NCBI RefSeq assembly: GCF_050313795.1
Contig: NZ_JBNPMC010000020.1
Location: forward strand, 1-59,184
From: CAMBRQ01 sp945870325
GTDB taxonomy: Bacteria; Bacillota; Clostridia; Lachnospirales; Lachnospiraceae
DNA: 59,184 nt
Reading direction: 5' to 3'
Shown piece after piece: positions 35,970 through 44,768 of this stretch. Made by a program: the position numbers and the translations under genes. Numbering within the stretch: the first letter of the stretch is position 1; every line of letters begins with the position of its first letter. Under the pieces are notes generated by a model, which was not told the DNA's origin, ran no database searches, and saw only the letters and a program-made list of their open reading frames with translations.

Positions 35970-37922
35970 ATGAAAGGGTTAGACGTGCGTTATTTAGAAA
36001 GGCTTTCTCAACTTTATCCAACCATCGCTAAAGCATCGACAGAGATTATTAACTTACAGGCGATCTTGAATCTGCCGAAAGGCACGGAGCATTTTCTTAC
36101 GGATATTCATGGGGAATATGAGGCATTTTCCCATGTTCTTAAGAATGGTTCGGGATCAGTGCGCCGTAAAATCGACGATGTATTCGGGAATACTATGAGT
36201 AGCAGGGATAAGCAGACCCTTGCTACTCTTATTTATTATCCGAAGGAGAAGATGGACAGGATCAAGAGAGAAGAAGACAATATGGAGGACTGGTATAAGA
36301 TTACATTGTATCGTTTGATCGAAGTGTGTAAGTGTGCAGCGAGCAAATATACCCGTTCTAAAGTAAGGAAGGCTCTGCCGACAGATTTTGCCTATGTGAT
36401 CGAAGAACTGATCACGGAGAAGGCGGATTTGTCAGATAAAGAATCGTACTATAATGCGATTGTCAGTACGATTATCAAGATTGGAAGGGCTGAGGAGTTC
36501 ATTATAGCGCTGAGCGAATTGATTCAGCGTCTGACCGTTGATCATCTGCATATTGTGGGAGATATCTATGACAGGGGACCCGGACCGCATATTATCATGG
36601 ATAAATTAATGGAGCATCATTCCGTTGATATCCAATGGGGCAATCATGACGTGCTGTGGATGGGAGCGGCGGCAGGGCAGAGAGGATGTATTGCCAACGT
36701 GATCCGCATCTGTGCAAGATATGGAAACCTGGATATACTGGAGGATGGCTATGGGATTAATCTGCTTCCACTAGCAACGTTCGCTCTGAATACTTATAAA
36801 GATGATCCGTGCAGTTGTTTCCAATTAAAAGGAGACTCCGGACATAGCCAGAATGAAAAATTGATGGATATTAAGATGCATAAGGCAATCTCCATCATTC
36901 AGTTCAAGGTGGAGGGACAGATTATTAAGAAGAATCCGGGGTTCAAGATGGATGACAGGAATCTGCTTCATCATATTGACTATGAGAAGGGAACGATTGA
37001 GATTGAAGGCAAGACTTATGAGATGCTGGATAAGAATTTCCCAACGATTGACCCGAAGAGACCGTATGCGCTGACCAAAGAAGAAGAAGATATCATGGAA
37101 CGACTGGAACGTGCCTTCCAGAATTGTGAGAAACTGCAGCGTCATATGCGCTTCCTGTTGAATAAAGGTGCTCTTTACAAGGTATATAATAATAACTTGT
37201 TATATCATGGCTGTGTTCCGCTGAAGGAAGATGGAAGTTTGAAAACAGTGAGAATCTATGGCAGTTCCTATAAGGGAAAAGGTTTGTATGAAGTTCTTGA
37301 AAGTTATGTAAGGAAAGGATTCTATGCACTGGATGCCAAAGAGAAAGAACGAGGCAAGGACATGATGTGGTACATCTGGCTGAGTGTGAATTCACCGTTG
37401 TTCGGCAAGGATAAGATGGCGACTTTTGAACGGTATTTCCTGGCGGAGAAGGAGACGCATAAGGAGAAGAAGAATCCATATTATAATCTCCTGGAAGATG
37501 AGAAAGTGATCAATGGAATCCTGAAAGAATTCGGTCTGCCGACAGAAGGAACGCATATTATCAATGGACATGTTCCGGTGAAGAGTAAGAACGGAGAGAA
37601 TCCGATCAAGTGCGGCGGCAAAGTGATGGTTATTGACGGAGGATTCTCAAGAGCATATCAGAAGGAGACCGGAATTGCGGGATATACGCTGATCTCGAAT
37701 TCCTATGGATTGATTCTGGCCGCTCACGAGCCTTTTGAGTCCACAGAAGCGGCGATTGAAAAAGAGAGCGATATCCATTCTGACAGTACGGTTGTGAATC
37801 GTGTACTAGAGCGGAAATTGGTAGGCGATACAGATATCGGGCGGGATCTGAAAGAGCAGATTGCGGATCTGGAGGTGCTGCTGGAGGCATATAGAAGTGG
37901 TCAGATTGCTGAACGGGTGTAA
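35970..37922 (+). CDS. fbp: Fructose-1,6-bisphosphatase, class III
   Basis: Gluconeogenic phosphatase of the Firmicutes-type class III family; 650 residues, the usual size. It belongs to the calcineurin-like metallophosphatases: TDIHGEYEAF, GDIYDRGPGPH, QWGNHDVLWMGAA and NGHVPVK supply the metal and phosphate ligands. GGGAGG precedes the ATG. Class III enzymes in other Firmicutes respond to phosphoenolpyruvate and AMP. It is preceded by a hairpin and followed by a strong terminator, so it is a single-gene unit. Confidence 0.97.
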   Translation: MKGLDVRYLERLSQLYPTIAKASTEIINLQAILNLPKGTEHFLTDIHGEYEAFSHVLKNGSGSVRRKIDDVFGNTMSSRDKQTLATLIYYPKEKMDRIKREEDNMEDWYKITLYRLIEVCKCAASKYTRSKVRKALPTDFAYVIEELITEKADLSDKESYYNAIVSTIIKIGRAEEFIIALSELIQRLTVDHLHIVGDIYDRGPGPHIIMDKLMEHHSVDIQWGNHDVLWMGAAAGQRGCIANVIRICARYGNLDILEDGYGINLLPLATFALNTYKDDPCSCFQLKGDSGHSQNEKLMDIKMHKAISIIQFKVEGQIIKKNPGFKMDDRNLLHHIDYEKGTIEIEGKTYEMLDKNFPTIDPKRPYALTKEEEDIMERLERAFQNCEKLQRHMRFLLNKGALYKVYNNNLLYHGCVPLKEDGSLKTVRIYGSSYKGKGLYEVLESYVRKGFYALDAKEKERGKDMMWYIWLSVNSPLFGKDKMATFERYFLAEKETHKEKKNPYYNLLEDEKVINGILKEFGLPTEGTHIINGHVPVKSKNGENPIKCGGKVMVIDGGFSRAYQKETGIAGYTLISNSYGLILAAHEPFESTEAAIEKESDIHSDSTVVNRVLERKLVGDTDIGRDLKEQIADLEVLLEAYRSGQIAERV

Positions 37923-37983
37923 GGAGTGATGCCTGTTTTCGGCAGTTATTAAGAGGAAATATTTTTGTTTCATAAGTGAAAGT

Positions 37984-38037
37984 AAAGACCCATGAATTGG
38001 TTTTTAAAAGTTTTAGAACTAATTTGTGGGTCTTTTT
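37984..38037 (+). terminator. Terminator after fbp
   Basis: AAAGACCCA (37984-37992) pairs with TGGGTCTTT (38027-38035), with weaker AATT pairings inside, followed by TT. Confidence 0.75.
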
Positions 38038-38057
38038 ATGGTATAAAAAGATACCAT
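38038..38057 (+). promoter_or_regulatory. Palindrome upstream of the LytTR gene
   Basis: ATGGTAT and ATACCAT form a perfect 7-bp inverted repeat around AAAAAG, immediately after the fbp terminator and 120 bases before the LytTR gene. It could be a protein-binding site; there is no direct evidence. Confidence 0.35.
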
Positions 38058-38177
38058 TCGTGGCGGAAGCCATGATTTATAGAGGATATGTGCTATGATG
38101 AATAGTGTTTTTAGCCTGGGGAGGAGTCTGACAGAGATTGCTGGGTATGGATGAAGCACGGATATGGAGGATGAGGA

Positions 38178-38576
38178 ATGAATGTATTAGAAGTGGAGAG
38201 ACTGATCTATCTCCAATATAATAAAAAAGTTGAAAATGGTGAAAAGCCTTATCGGCTTATAAACACAAGTGGTAATAGTCGGAAATTATTTTGTGATGAT
38301 ATTATCTGCATCTCCAAAATAAAGGGAACGAAATATGTCCAGTATACAACTAAGGAAGGAGAGTGCAAAGAACAGGTATCTTTGGAACAGTTGGAGCAGG
38401 AACTGGATCGTTGTGAATTCGTTCTTGTAGCGAGAGGGATAATAGTCAACATGTGCCATGTTGTCAGATTACAGGGAAATAAGATCTATCTGGATAATCA
38501 GATGCAGGTAGAAATAAGCAGGACGAAAAGCGTGGAAGTGAAAGAAAAGATTCGGCGATATTGGGAGAGGCAGTGA
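38178..38576 (+). CDS. Stand-alone LytTR DNA-binding protein
   Basis: A 132-residue protein with a LytTR DNA-binding domain over about residues 30-128: KLFCDDIICISKIKG, then SLEQLEQELDRCEFVLVARG and the typical VNMCHVVRLQGNKIYLDN followed by VEISRTK. It lacks the receiver domain of response regulators such as AgrA. The first 30 residues have no recognised domain. A GAGGATGAGGA site precedes the ATG. No histidine kinase or membrane inhibitor gene is adjacent, so its signal and targets are unknown. Confidence 0.85.
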   Translation: MNVLEVERLIYLQYNKKVENGEKPYRLINTSGNSRKLFCDDIICISKIKGTKYVQYTTKEGECKEQVSLEQLEQELDRCEFVLVARGIIVNMCHVVRLQGNKIYLDNQMQVEISRTKSVEVKEKIRRYWERQ

Positions 38577-38666
38577 TGTGGATGGGACAGGTTCGTATCA
38601 CTGTCTTTTTCAATATAGATGCGATTTTGTGCTGGAATAGAGCGTTTCTCTACAACAGGTGGATTG

Positions 38667-38695
38667 TTGACAGTAGATAATATAGTAATTATAAT
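38667..38695 (+). promoter_or_regulatory. Consensus promoter of the cysteine desulfidase-family gene
   Basis: TTGACA (38667-38672), exactly 17 bases, TATAAT (38690-38695); a perfect vegetative consensus 39 bases before the gene start. Confidence 0.85.
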
Positions 38696-38733
38696 GAGAG
38701 AAAGAAAATTTATTAGAAACTAGGAGGCAGAAA

Positions 38734-40011
38734 ATGCAGAGAACAGATGAAAAGTATCAGGCATATGTCCAGATACTGGAAGAAGAACTGGTTCCGGCAA
38801 TGGGGTGTACGGAGCCGATCGCTCTCGCATATGCAGCAGCAAAGGCAAGAGAGGTTCTGGGGTGTATCCCTGACAAAGTGGATATAGGAGCGAGCGGAAG
38901 CATTATTAAGAATGTGAAAAGCGTAATTGTTCCGAATACGAACCACCTAAAAGGAATTCCTGCAGCGGCAGCCGCAGGGATCATAGCTGGAAAGGCGGAA
39001 AAAGAACTGGAAGTAATCGCAGAAGTGTCAGGAGAACAGATCGGTCAGATGGTTGAGTTTCTGGATAAGACACCGATCACGGTGGAGCATATCGATCATG
39101 GAATTACTTTCGATATTATCGTGACGGTCAGCAAAGGCGATGCTTACGCAAAAGTACGTATTGCGAACTATCATACCAATATTGTGCTTGTGGAGAAAGA
39201 CGGCGAGGAACTCCTTGCGATTCCCGTAGAGGGCGAGAGTGAGGAAGGACTTACCGACAGAAGTCTTCTGGATATGAAGAGCATCTGGGACTTTATTAAT
39301 ACGGTGGATGTGCAGGATATCTATGAGACAATTCACCGACAGATTGAGTATAATACAGCGATTGCTGAAGAGGGCTTAAGAGGGGATTATGGCGCGAATA
39401 TCGGCAAAGTCTTACTTGATACTTATGGGCAGGATGTGCGAAGCCGTGCAAAGGCTATGGCGGCAGCAGGCTCCGATGCTCGTATGAACGGATGTGAACT
39501 TCCGGTAATCATCAATGCAGGAAGCGGCAACCAGGGTATGACCTGCTCGCTTCCGGTTCTGGAATATGCGAAAGAACTGAAAGTGGACGAAGAGAAGACA
39601 TACCGTGCGCTTGCATTGTCGAACCTTGTAGCGATTCATCAGAAGACAGGCATCGGAAGATTATCTGCTTATTGTGGTGCCGTCAGTGCCGGAGCAGCGG
39701 CAGGTGCAGGAATTGCATACTTGTGTGGTGGCGGGTATGAAGAAGTGATCCATACGGTAGTCAATGCGTTAGCAATCGTATCCGGTATGGTCTGCGACGG
39801 TGCAAAGGCATCCTGTGCAGCGAAGATAGCAGCATCTGTAGACGCAGGTATTCTGGGATATAATATGTTCCTGCGTGGTCAACAGTTCTATGCTGGGGAT
39901 GGAATTGTTACATCAGGTGTTGAAGCTACGATTACGAATATCGGACGTCTCGGAAAAGATGGAATGAAAGAGACGAATGAAGAGATTATTAAGATGATGA
40001 TTGGGGAATAA
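38734..40011 (+). CDS. L-cysteine desulfidase / serine dehydratase alpha-like protein
   Basis: A 425-residue member of the UPF0597 family (YhaM/CyuA), oxygen-sensitive iron-sulfur enzymes that break cysteine to pyruvate, ammonia and sulfide. Likely cluster cysteines sit in AMGCTEPIA (near residue 25), MNGCELP and MVCDGAKASCAAK. Glycine-rich strands IGASGSIIKN and NAGSGNQGM match the family. AGGAGG precedes the ATG, behind a perfect promoter. Whether the substrate is cysteine or serine cannot be decided from the sequence. No CyuP-type transporter or CyuR regulator is next to it. Confidence 0.85.
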   Translation: MQRTDEKYQAYVQILEEELVPAMGCTEPIALAYAAAKAREVLGCIPDKVDIGASGSIIKNVKSVIVPNTNHLKGIPAAAAAGIIAGKAEKELEVIAEVSGEQIGQMVEFLDKTPITVEHIDHGITFDIIVTVSKGDAYAKVRIANYHTNIVLVEKDGEELLAIPVEGESEEGLTDRSLLDMKSIWDFINTVDVQDIYETIHRQIEYNTAIAEEGLRGDYGANIGKVLLDTYGQDVRSRAKAMAAAGSDARMNGCELPVIINAGSGNQGMTCSLPVLEYAKELKVDEEKTYRALALSNLVAIHQKTGIGRLSAYCGAVSAGAAAGAGIAYLCGGGYEEVIHTVVNALAIVSGMVCDGAKASCAAKIAASVDAGILGYNMFLRGQQFYAGDGIVTSGVEATITNIGRLGKDGMKETNEEIIKMMIGE

Positions 40012-40142
40012 GAATCATCGAAAATACATACTGTAAAAAAATCCCATTCATAAAATAGTATATATTTCTGTAATTTGCAGATATTACTAGCAACAAGTAA
40101 TACTTGATTATAGATGAATATACATGAAAGGGAGATTGAAAC

Positions 40143-40472
40143 ATGAAACAGTTCAAAAAATTAGTACTAATCCTTATGTGTACAGGAGTGATCCTGGGGC
40201 TGACCGCCTGCGGCAATGATGGCAATGCGGATGATAATGCGGCTAATAATAACGCGGCGACAGACAGCAATAATCAAAATGGTAATAACACTAATGATGC
40301 AACCAATGGTAACGATAACGGCTACGACAATAATGATGGAGTAGCGGATGAGATTGGCGATGACATTCGCGATGGTGTAGATGATGTAGAAGACGGTCTG
40401 GATGGAGATAATAACCGTGATAATACAGACAATAACGTGAATGACAACGCAGATAACACCAATAATCGATAA
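40143..40472 (+). CDS. Asn/Asp-rich small lipoprotein
   Basis: A 109-residue predicted lipoprotein. A basic N-terminus and hydrophobic stretch lead to the lipobox LTAC (Cys near residue 22), so the mature protein should be anchored to the outer face of the membrane. The rest is low complexity, dominated by Asn, Asp and Gly, with one ordered-looking stretch, VADEIGDDIRDGVDDVEDGL, predicted to be an acidic amphipathic helix. AAGGGAG precedes the ATG. I recognise no family. It could bind cations or act as a flexible wall spacer, but that is conjecture. Confidence 0.75.
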   Translation: MKQFKKLVLILMCTGVILGLTACGNDGNADDNAANNNAATDSNNQNGNNTNDATNGNDNGYDNNDGVADEIGDDIRDGVDDVEDGLDGDNNRDNTDNNVNDNADNTNNR

Positions 40473-40480
40473 GAATTCAG

Positions 40481-40518
40481 GCAATCAGCAGAAGGCGGGA
40501 AGTCTTCTGCTGATTTGC
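40481..40518 (+). terminator. Hairpin after the lipoprotein gene
   Basis: GCA-ATCAGCAGAAG (40481-40494) pairs with CTTCTGCTGATTTGC (40504-40518). The stem is strong but has no clean U-tract. Confidence 0.6.
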
Positions 40519-40615
40519 TATATGCAACTATTTTCTTCTCTTTTATGGTTTTTTAAACTTCACTATGATAAAATGTTACGATAAGATTACAAATGAAGGA
40601 GTATCAAGGGCGCAT

Positions 40616-41383
40616 ATGAGATTCAGACCATGTATAGATATCCATAACGGAAAAGTGAAACAAATTGTAGGAGGAAGCCTGAAGGATGAGAACGATGAGG
40701 CGGTAGAGAATTTTGCATCTACACAAGATGCGGATTATTTTGCGCGCTTATATCAAAAAGACGGATTGCGTGGAGGACATGTGATTCTTCTGAATCCTCC
40801 TTCTTCCGAATATTATGAGAAGACAAAAGAACAGGCAGTGCGCGCGCTCGCCGCTTATCCAGGAGGACTACAGATTGGCGGCGGCATCACCGCAGAGAAT
40901 GCAGGAGAATATATCGAAGCAGGAGCAAGTCATGTCATCGTCACATCCTATGTATTCCAAGATGGCGAGATCAGATGGGACCACATGGAAAAACTAAGAC
41001 AGGCTGTAGGCAGAGAACATATAGTGATCGACTTGAGTTGCCGGAAAAAAGACGGCGCTTACTACATTGTAACCAACCGCTGGCAGACCTTCACCCAGGT
41101 GAAACTCACGAAAGAGATTTTAGCAGAGATTGCAGAATACTGCGACGAGTTTCTGGTACATGGCGTAGACGTAGAAGGGAAAGCATCTGGTGTGGAAGAC
41201 GAGTTGGTCATGCTTTTGGGCGATGCGGCTACAATTCCAATCACCTACGCAGGTGGGATTGGAAGCCTCAATGATTTGAGACATTTTCAGAAGATTTCCC
41301 AAGAAAAATTAGATTTTACTATAGGAAGTGCCCTTGATCTTTTTGGAGGAGTGATTCCTTACGAAATGGTGAGGAATTTCTAA
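40616..41383 (+). CDS. hisA: HisA-type isomerase, eukaryotic-like
   Basis: Phosphoribosylformimino-AICAR ribotide isomerase of histidine synthesis, 255 residues. It matches the eukaryotic-type HisA rather than the common bacterial form: RFRPCIDIHNGKVKQIVGG at the start (general-acid/base Asp in IDI), LQIGGGIT, the second catalytic Asp in VIDLSCRK, and YAGGIGS near the end. The start at 40616 is chosen because the family begins with this block; AAGGG is 5 bases upstream. No other his gene is near. C-ending codons are more frequent in the second half than in neighbours, which may reflect transfer. Confidence 0.88.
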   Translation: MRFRPCIDIHNGKVKQIVGGSLKDENDEAVENFASTQDADYFARLYQKDGLRGGHVILLNPPSSEYYEKTKEQAVRALAAYPGGLQIGGGITAENAGEYIEAGASHVIVTSYVFQDGEIRWDHMEKLRQAVGREHIVIDLSCRKKDGAYYIVTNRWQTFTQVKLTKEILAEIAEYCDEFLVHGVDVEGKASGVEDELVMLLGDAATIPITYAGGIGSLNDLRHFQKISQEKLDFTIGSALDLFGGVIPYEMVRNF

Positions 41384-41484
41384 ATGAATAAGTTTGGTTT
41401 GGTGTGTACTTTCTTGAACAAAAGGGTTCTGTTTTGCTTGTTTTACGGTGGGATTGGAATGCTTATTGGAAAGGTAAATGAAAG

Positions 41485-41916
41485 ATGAGAATTAGAACTT
41501 TCTGCAATGATGATATATCAAAAATTTGTACTTTAATAAATTCAGAATTAGGATATGATGTTACTTGTAAAGATTTGGAAACAAGAATTATGCAAATGCA
41601 GGAAGATGAAAATTACATAATTTTTACTGCTGTTGACAATGAAAAGATAATTGGATTTATTGGATTGCAAATGTGCCTTGCATTTGAAGTTGAAGGAAAA
41701 ATTATGCGTGTTATTGCATTAGCAGTTGCCCGTGATTTTCAGAATCAAGGAGTAGGCAGTTGTCTAATCCAGAAAGCGGAGGATTACGCAAAAGAAAATA
41801 ACGTATCCGTCATTTCGGTAAACAGTGGACTTAAAAGAGCGCAAGCACATCAATTTTATGAGAAACAATCTTTTTATAAAAAAGGGTACAGTTTTTGTAA
41901 ACGACTGAATCAATAA
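41485..41916 (+). CDS. GNAT family N-acetyltransferase
   Basis: A 143-residue acetyltransferase of the GNAT fold. The acetyl-CoA loop is DFQNQGVGSCLIQKAE, the last helix and strand AQAHQFYEKQSFYKKGYSF. The substrate is unknown; small GNATs of this type often modify an amino group of a protein or antibiotic. GGAAAGG precedes the ATG. Base composition is visibly more AT-rich than in hisA and secA beside it, and the gene is followed by an unrelated hairpin region, which suggests acquisition from elsewhere. Confidence 0.88.
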   Translation: MRIRTFCNDDISKICTLINSELGYDVTCKDLETRIMQMQEDENYIIFTAVDNEKIIGFIGLQMCLAFEVEGKIMRVIALAVARDFQNQGVGSCLIQKAEDYAKENNVSVISVNSGLKRAQAHQFYEKQSFYKKGYSFCKRLNQ

Positions 41917-41950
41917 CTTCCGGTTTGCAGAAGTAAAACAAGTTTCCACC

Positions 41951-41993
41951 TTTGTCAGCGCACCGCTTCCCCAAACGGCGTCCCTCTGACAAA
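41951..41993 (+). other. Hairpin in the gap between GNAT gene and secA
   Basis: TTTGTCAG (41951-41958) and CTGACAAA (41986-41993) are perfectly complementary around a GC-rich loop. It is not followed by T on the plus strand; on the minus strand the hairpin is preceded by T. A smaller ACTTC/GAAGT pair lies at 41916-41934. Possibly the border of an inserted segment. Confidence 0.4.
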
Positions 41994-42043
41994 AAACTTT
42001 CATGAAGCGAAAATTAACAGTTTGTAAATAGTTTGTGAATTAG

Positions 42044-42072
42044 TTGAATTGAACCCTGGATAGTGCTAGAAT
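42044..42072 (+). promoter_or_regulatory. Probable secA promoter
   Basis: TTGAAT (42044-42049), 17 bases, TAGAAT (42067-42072), 55 bases before the secA start. Confidence 0.6.
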
Positions 42073-42127
42073 GTTGAATAGAGTGGTCTAACTATGACCA
42101 AATTAGTGACAAGGAGTTACAGTCAAT

Positions 42128-44692
42128 ATGGGTTTATTACAAAAAATATTCGGAACACATAGCGAAAACGAATTAAAGAGAATCTATCCGATCGCAGACG
42201 CAATCGAGGCATTAGATCCAGAGATGCAAAAACTATCGGACAGTGAATTAAGAGATAAGACAAGAGAGTTCAAGAAACGTCTGGCAGACGGCGAGACGTT
42301 GGATGACATTTTGCCGGAAGCCTATGCGGTAGTAAGAGAAGCTGCAGTCCGTACGCTAGGGATGAAGCACTATCGGGTACAGTTGATCGGTGGTATCATC
42401 CTGCATCAGGGACGTATCGCGGAGATGAAGACAGGTGAAGGTAAGACGCTGGTGTCTACGCTCCCTGCATATCTGAATGCATTGACAGGAGAAGGTGTAC
42501 ACATCGTAACAGTCAACGACTATCTGGCGAAGCGTGATGCGGAGTGGATGGGACAAGTTCATGAATTCCTTGGGCTTACGGTAGGTGTCGTGCTGAACAG
42601 CATGGACAATGATGAACGCCGTGCGGCTTATAATTGTGATATCACTTATGTAACCAATAATGAGTTGGGATTCGATTACCTGAGAGATAACATGGTAATC
42701 TACAAAGAACAATTAGTACAGAGAGGCTTGAAATATGCCATCATCGATGAGGTAGACTCTGTATTGATCGATGAGGCAAGAACTCCTCTGATCATCTCTG
42801 GTCAGAGTAGTAAATCCACCAGACTTTATGACGCATGTGATATCCTGGCACGCCAGTTGGAGCGCGGAGAAGCCAGCGGTGAATTCAGCAAGATGAATGC
42901 CATCATGGGCGAGGATATCGAAGAGACTGGTGACTTTATCGTTAATGAAAAAGAGAAGAATATCAACCTGACAGAAGATGGTGTCAAGAAGGTAGAGAAG
43001 TTCTTCCATATTGAGAACCTTGCAGATCCGGAGAATCTGGAGATTCAGCATAACATTATCCTGGCGCTTCGTGCACATAACTTGATGTTCAAAGATCAGG
43101 ATTATGTAGTGAAGGATGACGAGGTTCTGATTGTTGACGAATTTACCGGACGTATTATGCCGGGACGCCGTTATTCTGACGGTCTTCATCAGGCGATAGA
43201 AGCAAAAGAGCATGTGAAGGTAAAACGTGAGAGCAAGACGCTTGCAACCATTACATTCCAGAACTTATTTAATAAATTTGCCAAGAAGGCAGGTATGACC
43301 GGTACGGCGTTAACTGAAGAACAGGAATTTCGTGAGATTTATGGAATGGACGTTGTTGAGATTCCGACCAATGTTCCGGTGCAGCGTCTCGACCTTGAAG
43401 ATGCGGTATATAAGACCAAAAAAGAGAAGTTCAAAGCAGTATGTGACGCAATTGAAGAAGCACATACCAAGCATCAGCCTGTCCTGGTTGGTACGATTAC
43501 GATTGAGACTTCTGAACTATTGAGCGGCATGCTGAAGAGAAGAGGAATCAAGCATAACGTATTGAATGCGAAGTTCCATGAGATGGAGGCAGAGATTGTT
43601 GCGCAGGCAGGTGTACACGATGCGGTTACCATCGCTACGAACATGGCAGGGCGTGGTACGGATATCAAACTGGATGATGAGTCAAGGGCAGCCGGAGGTC
43701 TTAAGATCATCGGTACTGAGCGTCACGAGTCCAGACGTATCGATAATCAGTTGCGTGGACGTTCCGGACGTCAGGGTGATCCGGGAGAATCCAGGTTCTA
43801 CATTTCTCTGGAGGATGATCTGATGCGGCTGTTCGGTTCAGAGAGATTGATGAATATCTTCAATACGCTTGGCGTAGAGGATGGAGAACAGATCGAGCAT
43901 AAGATGCTTTCCAGTGCGATTGAGAAAGCACAGCAGAAGATTGAGAGCAATAACTTTGGAATCCGTAAGAATCTGTTGGAATATGACCAGGTAATGAATG
44001 AGCAGAGAGAGATCATTTACGAAGAGAGACGCCGCGTACTTGATGGTGAGAACATGCGTGATTCCATCTTCCATATGATGAATGAATATGTGGAGAATGT
44101 TGTAGATATGGTTACTAGCCCTGATCAGGATTATGATGAGTGGAACTTGGGTGAATTGAATCTGACGATCCACAATACGATTCCGATGGCACCAGTCACA
44201 GAAGAAGACGTAAAGAATATGGGGCAGAAGGAATTGAAACATATGCTGAAAGAGCGTGCCGCCAAAGCATATGAGACGAAGGAGTCTGAATTCCCAGAAA
44301 CGGAATATGTCCGTGAACTTGAGCGTGTAATTCTTCTGAAGGTGATTGATGCCAAGTGGATGGCGCACATCGATGATATGGATCAGTTGCGCCAGGGTAT
44401 CGGTCTTCAGGCTTATGGACAGAGAGACCCGAAGGTTGAATATAAGATGCTTGGATATGAGATGTTCGATGAGATGACGAAGGGAATTGCGGAAGGCACG
44501 ATCCGTGCATTGTTCCATGTGAGAATTGAGCAGAAGGTTGAGAGAGAGCAGGTAGCGAAAGTAACAGGAACGAATAAGGACGAAAGTGCGACGCGTGCAC
44601 CAAAGAAACGTGCGGAGAAGAAAGTATATCCGAATGATCCGTGTCCGTGTGGCAGTGGAAAGAAATATAAGCAGTGCTGTGGACGCAAGTAA
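42128..44692 (+). CDS. secA: Preprotein translocase ATPase SecA
   Basis: Motor of the general secretion pathway, pushing unfolded preproteins through SecYEG; 854 residues. The first nucleotide-binding fold has Walker A MKTGEGKTL near residue 104 and the DEAD-type strand IDEVDSVLIDEARTPL. The second fold has ATNMAGRGTDIKL and QLRGRSGRQGDPG. The helical scaffold and preprotein cross-linking regions lie between and after. The C-terminal zinc motif CPCGSGKKYKQCC binds SecB or ribosomes. AAGGAG precedes the ATG. prfB follows, the common secA-prfB order of Firmicutes. Confidence 0.98.
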   Translation: MGLLQKIFGTHSENELKRIYPIADAIEALDPEMQKLSDSELRDKTREFKKRLADGETLDDILPEAYAVVREAAVRTLGMKHYRVQLIGGIILHQGRIAEMKTGEGKTLVSTLPAYLNALTGEGVHIVTVNDYLAKRDAEWMGQVHEFLGLTVGVVLNSMDNDERRAAYNCDITYVTNNELGFDYLRDNMVIYKEQLVQRGLKYAIIDEVDSVLIDEARTPLIISGQSSKSTRLYDACDILARQLERGEASGEFSKMNAIMGEDIEETGDFIVNEKEKNINLTEDGVKKVEKFFHIENLADPENLEIQHNIILALRAHNLMFKDQDYVVKDDEVLIVDEFTGRIMPGRRYSDGLHQAIEAKEHVKVKRESKTLATITFQNLFNKFAKKAGMTGTALTEEQEFREIYGMDVVEIPTNVPVQRLDLEDAVYKTKKEKFKAVCDAIEEAHTKHQPVLVGTITIETSELLSGMLKRRGIKHNVLNAKFHEMEAEIVAQAGVHDAVTIATNMAGRGTDIKLDDESRAAGGLKIIGTERHESRRIDNQLRGRSGRQGDPGESRFYISLEDDLMRLFGSERLMNIFNTLGVEDGEQIEHKMLSSAIEKAQQKIESNNFGIRKNLLEYDQVMNEQREIIYEERRRVLDGENMRDSIFHMMNEYVENVVDMVTSPDQDYDEWNLGELNLTIHNTIPMAPVTEEDVKNMGQKELKHMLKERAAKAYETKESEFPETEYVRELERVILLKVIDAKWMAHIDDMDQLRQGIGLQAYGQRDPKVEYKMLGYEMFDEMTKGIAEGTIRALFHVRIEQKVEREQVAKVTGTNKDESATRAPKKRAEKKVYPNDPCPCGSGKKYKQCCGRK

Positions 44693-44768
44693 GGAATCTT
44701 CGGATCATAATCTTGTATTAGATTAAAAAAAATAATTCGATAGAAAGCTTACAGAAAGAGGTGAAAAA

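Noticed and set aside
40167..40484. 105-codon Ile/Val-rich frame opposite the Asn/Asp-rich lipoprotein
   Set aside because: The hydrophobic composition is a by-product of AAT/GAT repeats read in reverse; the forward frame has a signal peptide and ribosome binding site.
41951..41993. Integron attC site
   Set aside because: The inverted repeat lacks the GTTRRRY and RYYYAAC core sites and there is no integrase or cassette array.
43838..44518. 226-codon open frame opposite secA
   Set aside because: It lies wholly inside secA, has no recognisable domain and a His/Leu/Ile-rich antisense composition.
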